IMG/VR virus record: IMGVR_UViG_3300025086_000293
Span: 1-21,919 of that record
Strand: one strand, 5' to 3'
Length of the DNA: 21,919 nucleotides
DNA from: a virus
Made by a program: the position numbers and the translations under genes. Of the stretch, positions 19,467-21,919 are shown piece after piece (position 1 is the first letter of the stretch; every line of letters begins with the position of its first letter). The notes under the pieces were generated by a model. It did no database searches and was not told where the DNA came from. It saw only the letters and a list, made by a program, of their open reading frames with translations.

Positions 19467-21919
19467 TGAAGGTATTTAATGCATTGCAGCTAAAAAATGG
19501 TGCTAAAGGTGAAGGTTATCCAACCTCATCTAGTTTAACGCAACCAATACAATTTTTACCAGCCAAGAAAAAAAATGATGATTGGTATGCTTGGAATATT
19601 GATTGGCTTGAACTACAAGGTATTGAGTTTATACGGCAAAATGCTAGAAAACTTTTAAAAAACTATAAACTAGCCAAAGGCATTATTGATAAGTCAGATT
19701 ATATTGTAGAGGAAGATAATGACTACAAAGAATTAATGGATGTTTTGACAAAGGAAGATCAAAGTGCCTTAGAGCTAAAGTTTTATCCAATAATACCAAA
19801 TGTAATCAATGTATTAACTGGAGAATTTTCTAATAGATTTTCTAAAGTTCAATTTAGAGCAGTTGATGACACGTCATATAATGAAATGCTTGAGGACAAA
19901 AGGGCAATGGTTGAAGAGAACTTATTAGCTGATGCAACCGCAAAGCTTGTAGCAAAGATGGTAGAAATGGGAATGGACCCATCATCTGAAGAAGCTCAAC
20001 AGCAATTAAATCCAGAAGCTATAAAATCTCTTCCAGAAATAGAAGACTTTTTTTCTAAAGATTATAGAAGCTTGGTTGAAGAATGGGCTTCACATCAGCT
20101 AAAAGTTGATGAAGAAAGGTTTAAAATGCAAGAGCTTGAAGAAAGGGGCTTTAGAGATATGCTCATAACAGACAGAGAATTTTGGCATTTTAAAATGCTA
20201 GAAGATGATTATGATGTTGAGCTTTGGAATCCTGTTTTAACATTTTATCAAAAATCTCCTGATGTTAGATATATTGCTAATTCTAATTATTCAGGTAAAA
20301 TTGATTTAATGACTGTATCTGATGTAATTGATAAATATGGTTATTTAATGACAGAAAAACAATTACATTCACTTCAAGAAATATATCCAGCTAGATCTGC
20401 ACAATACCAAGTTAACGGTATGCAAAATGATGGTTCTTACTATGATCCTTCAAGATCTCATGCATGGAATACAGAAATGCCAGGTTTGGCTTACAGACAA
20501 TTTGTAAGCAATTGGTCAGATGATCCAGCCAGAGGCGGGGATATTGTTAGCATGATTCTAAATGAAGGAGAAGATGTTGGTGTATGGGGTGAATCAGAAC
20601 TAATGCGTGTTACAACTACATACTGGAAAACGCAACGTAAACTTGGCCATCTTACTAGAATTAAGGAGAATGGTGAAATGATTCAGGAAGTGATTGATGA
20701 AAATTATAAAGTCACAGAAAAACCTATATATGATAATACCATCTTTAAGCAAAAAACTAGAGAAAATTTATTGCAAGGAGAGCATATTGATTGGATATGG
20801 ATTAATGAAGTTTGCGGAGGGGTTAAAATTGGACCAAATCTTCCAGCGTTTTGGAGATCAAACATGGGAGATAATATAAATCCAATATATCTCGGAATTA
20901 ACAGAACTAAACCAGGTAGAATACCATTTCAGTTTAAAGGAGATTCTACACTTTATGGATGCAAACTTCCAGTTGAAGGTAGAGTATTTTCAGATAGAAA
21001 TACTAAATCAACATCTCTTGTTGACTTAATGAAGGCATATCAAGTAGGTTATAACATGGTTAATAATCAAATTGCTGATATACTTGTTGATGAACTTGGT
21101 ACAGTTATTATGTTTGATCAGAACGCCTTACCTAGACACTCAATGGGCGAAGACTGGGGAAAACATAATTATGCAAAAGCATATGCAGCTATGAAAGATT
21201 TTAGCATGCTTCCTTTAGATACTTCTATTACAAATACAGAGAATGCTACTAATTTTAATCATTATCAAACTCTTAATTTAGAGCAAACCAATAGAATAAT
21301 GTCTAGAATACAGCTAGCTAATTATTTTAAACAACAAGCATTTGATGCAATAGGTGTAAACCCTCAACGTTTAGGTGCGCCTATGGGCCAAGAAACAGCA
21401 ACTGGTATTGTAAATGCAATGAATCAATCATATGCGCAGACAGAAATGTATTTTACTCAACATGCAGATCAGCTTATGCCAAGAGTTCATCAAATGAGAA
21501 CTGACTTAGCTCAATTTTATCAAAGCACCAAACCTAGTGTAAGATTAAGTTATATTACTAGTGAAGCTGAAAAAGTAAATTTTGTAATTAATGGTACAGA
21601 TTTATTAATGCGTGACTTCAACATATTTACTACAACTAAGGCAAATCATAGACAAATCTTAGAACAGCTTAAACAAATGGCTATTCAAAATAATACTACA
21701 GGTGCTAGTATTTATGATCTTGGTAATATTATTAAAGCTGAATCAATTGCAGAAGTATCAGACATTCTTAAAGATGCTGAAATGAAAACTCAAGCTCAGA
21801 AACAACAAGAAATGCAGCAACAACAGCAAATGCAACAAGAGCAATTACAAGCTCAACAGCAACAAGAACAAATGAGAATTCAAGCTGAAGCTGAAGAAGC
21901 TGAGAAAGAAAGGCAGAAA
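19466..21919 (+). CDS. Portal protein, 3' end outside window
   Basis: ATG at 19466-19468 overlaps the terminase stop, and the frame stays open to the window end (818 codons, no stop). The N-terminal part (KNGAKGEGYPTSSSLTQPIQ; DYKELMDVLTKEDQSALELK; YPIIPNVINVLTGEFSNRFS) and the middle (QVNGMQNDGSYYDPSRSHAW; WIWINEVCGGVKIGPNLPAF) match the portal of crAss-like phages by position and style. The long helical stretch before the end and a Gln-rich coiled tail (from about residue 775) are as in that family. The portal forms the dodecameric DNA channel at the capsid vertex. Called from context and remembered pattern rather than a short motif. Confidence 0.88.
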   Translation, partial: MKVFNALQLKNGAKGEGYPTSSSLTQPIQFLPAKKKNDDWYAWNIDWLELQGIEFIRQNARKLLKNYKLAKGIIDKSDYIVEEDNDYKELMDVLTKEDQSALELKFYPIIPNVINVLTGEFSNRFSKVQFRAVDDTSYNEMLEDKRAMVEENLLADATAKLVAKMVEMGMDPSSEEAQQQLNPEAIKSLPEIEDFFSKDYRSLVEEWASHQLKVDEERFKMQELEERGFRDMLITDREFWHFKMLEDDYDVELWNPVLTFYQKSPDVRYIANSNYSGKIDLMTVSDVIDKYGYLMTEKQLHSLQEIYPARSAQYQVNGMQNDGSYYDPSRSHAWNTEMPGLAYRQFVSNWSDDPARGGDIVSMILNEGEDVGVWGESELMRVTTTYWKTQRKLGHLTRIKENGEMIQEVIDENYKVTEKPIYDNTIFKQKTRENLLQGEHIDWIWINEVCGGVKIGPNLPAFWRSNMGDNINPIYLGINRTKPGRIPFQFKGDSTLYGCKLPVEGRVFSDRNTKSTSLVDLMKAYQVGYNMVNNQIADILVDELGTVIMFDQNALPRHSMGEDWGKHNYAKAYAAMKDFSMLPLDTSITNTENATNFNHYQTLNLEQTNRIMSRIQLANYFKQQAFDAIGVNPQRLGAPMGQETATGIVNAMNQSYAQTEMYFTQHADQLMPRVHQMRTDLAQFYQSTKPSVRLSYITSEAEKVNFVINGTDLLMRDFNIFTTTKANHRQILEQLKQMAIQNNTTGASIYDLGNIIKAESIAEVSDILKDAEMKTQAQKQQEMQQQQQMQQEQLQAQQQQEQMRIQAEAEEAEKERQK

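Noticed and set aside
20694-20879. 61-codon plus-strand frame
   Set aside because: It is inside the portal gene in another frame, without a separate signal.

Overview
The window looks like part of a tailed-phage genome of the crAss-like (Crassvirales-type) lineage infecting a member of the Bacteroidetes. The evidence is as follows. There are two opposed gene blocks. The rightward block carries a lytic amidase, an IHF/HU-like protein, a RecB-type PDDEXK nuclease, a large terminase and a portal in an order typical of that group. The leftward block carries a helicase and a probable single-stranded DNA-binding protein with small hypothetical genes. Base composition is AT-rich, Shine-Dalgarno motifs are scarce, and two non-coding sites match the Bacteroidetes -7 promoter consensus TAnnTTTG. 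TAA, TAG and TGA all serve as stops, so no stop-codon reassignment is visible. No similarity search was possible, so the lineage rests on gene content and order.

Layout. (1) Positions 1-9692, minus strand: a dense, overlapping early/replication block. It includes a ClpS-like proteolysis adaptor, an SF2 helicase, an HNH protein, a probable SSB with an acidic tail, a small HTH protein, an L,D-transpeptidase-like protein, a DUF2459-like protein, two lipoproteins and many tiny membrane proteins. Rho-independent terminators on this strand lie at about 5471-5513, 7580-7616, 8427-8462 and 9708-9742. (2) Positions 9693-11881: about 2.2 kb with almost no coding capacity, visibly richer in G+C than the genes and packed with stems, pseudoknots and stable tetraloops. 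It is split by one 61-codon gene. Strand-specific G.U pairs, GNRA/UUCG loops and a 3' terminator indicate minus-strand transcription. I read it as at least one giant structured non-coding RNA (about 1.2 kb, 9708-10952) and a second structured region (11175-11881). (3) Positions 11882-12178: a 98-codon minus gene, then a divergent G-rich regulatory region up to 12365. (4) Positions 12366-21919, plus strand: the lysis/packaging/structural block, ending inside the portal gene.

How it works together (inference). The minus block would be transcribed early from the divergent region and internal promoters. It would yield replication proteins, envelope-acting proteins and the structured RNA(s). The plus block is likely late, with a consensus promoter at 12753-12760 in front of a coiled-coil protein, the endolysin, DNA-binding proteins, nuclease, GroES-like protein, terminase and portal. 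The feature most likely to be new is the giant structured RNA region. Next come the phage ClpS, a set of overlapping micro-genes at its 3' side, and an operator-like palindrome beside the HTH gene.
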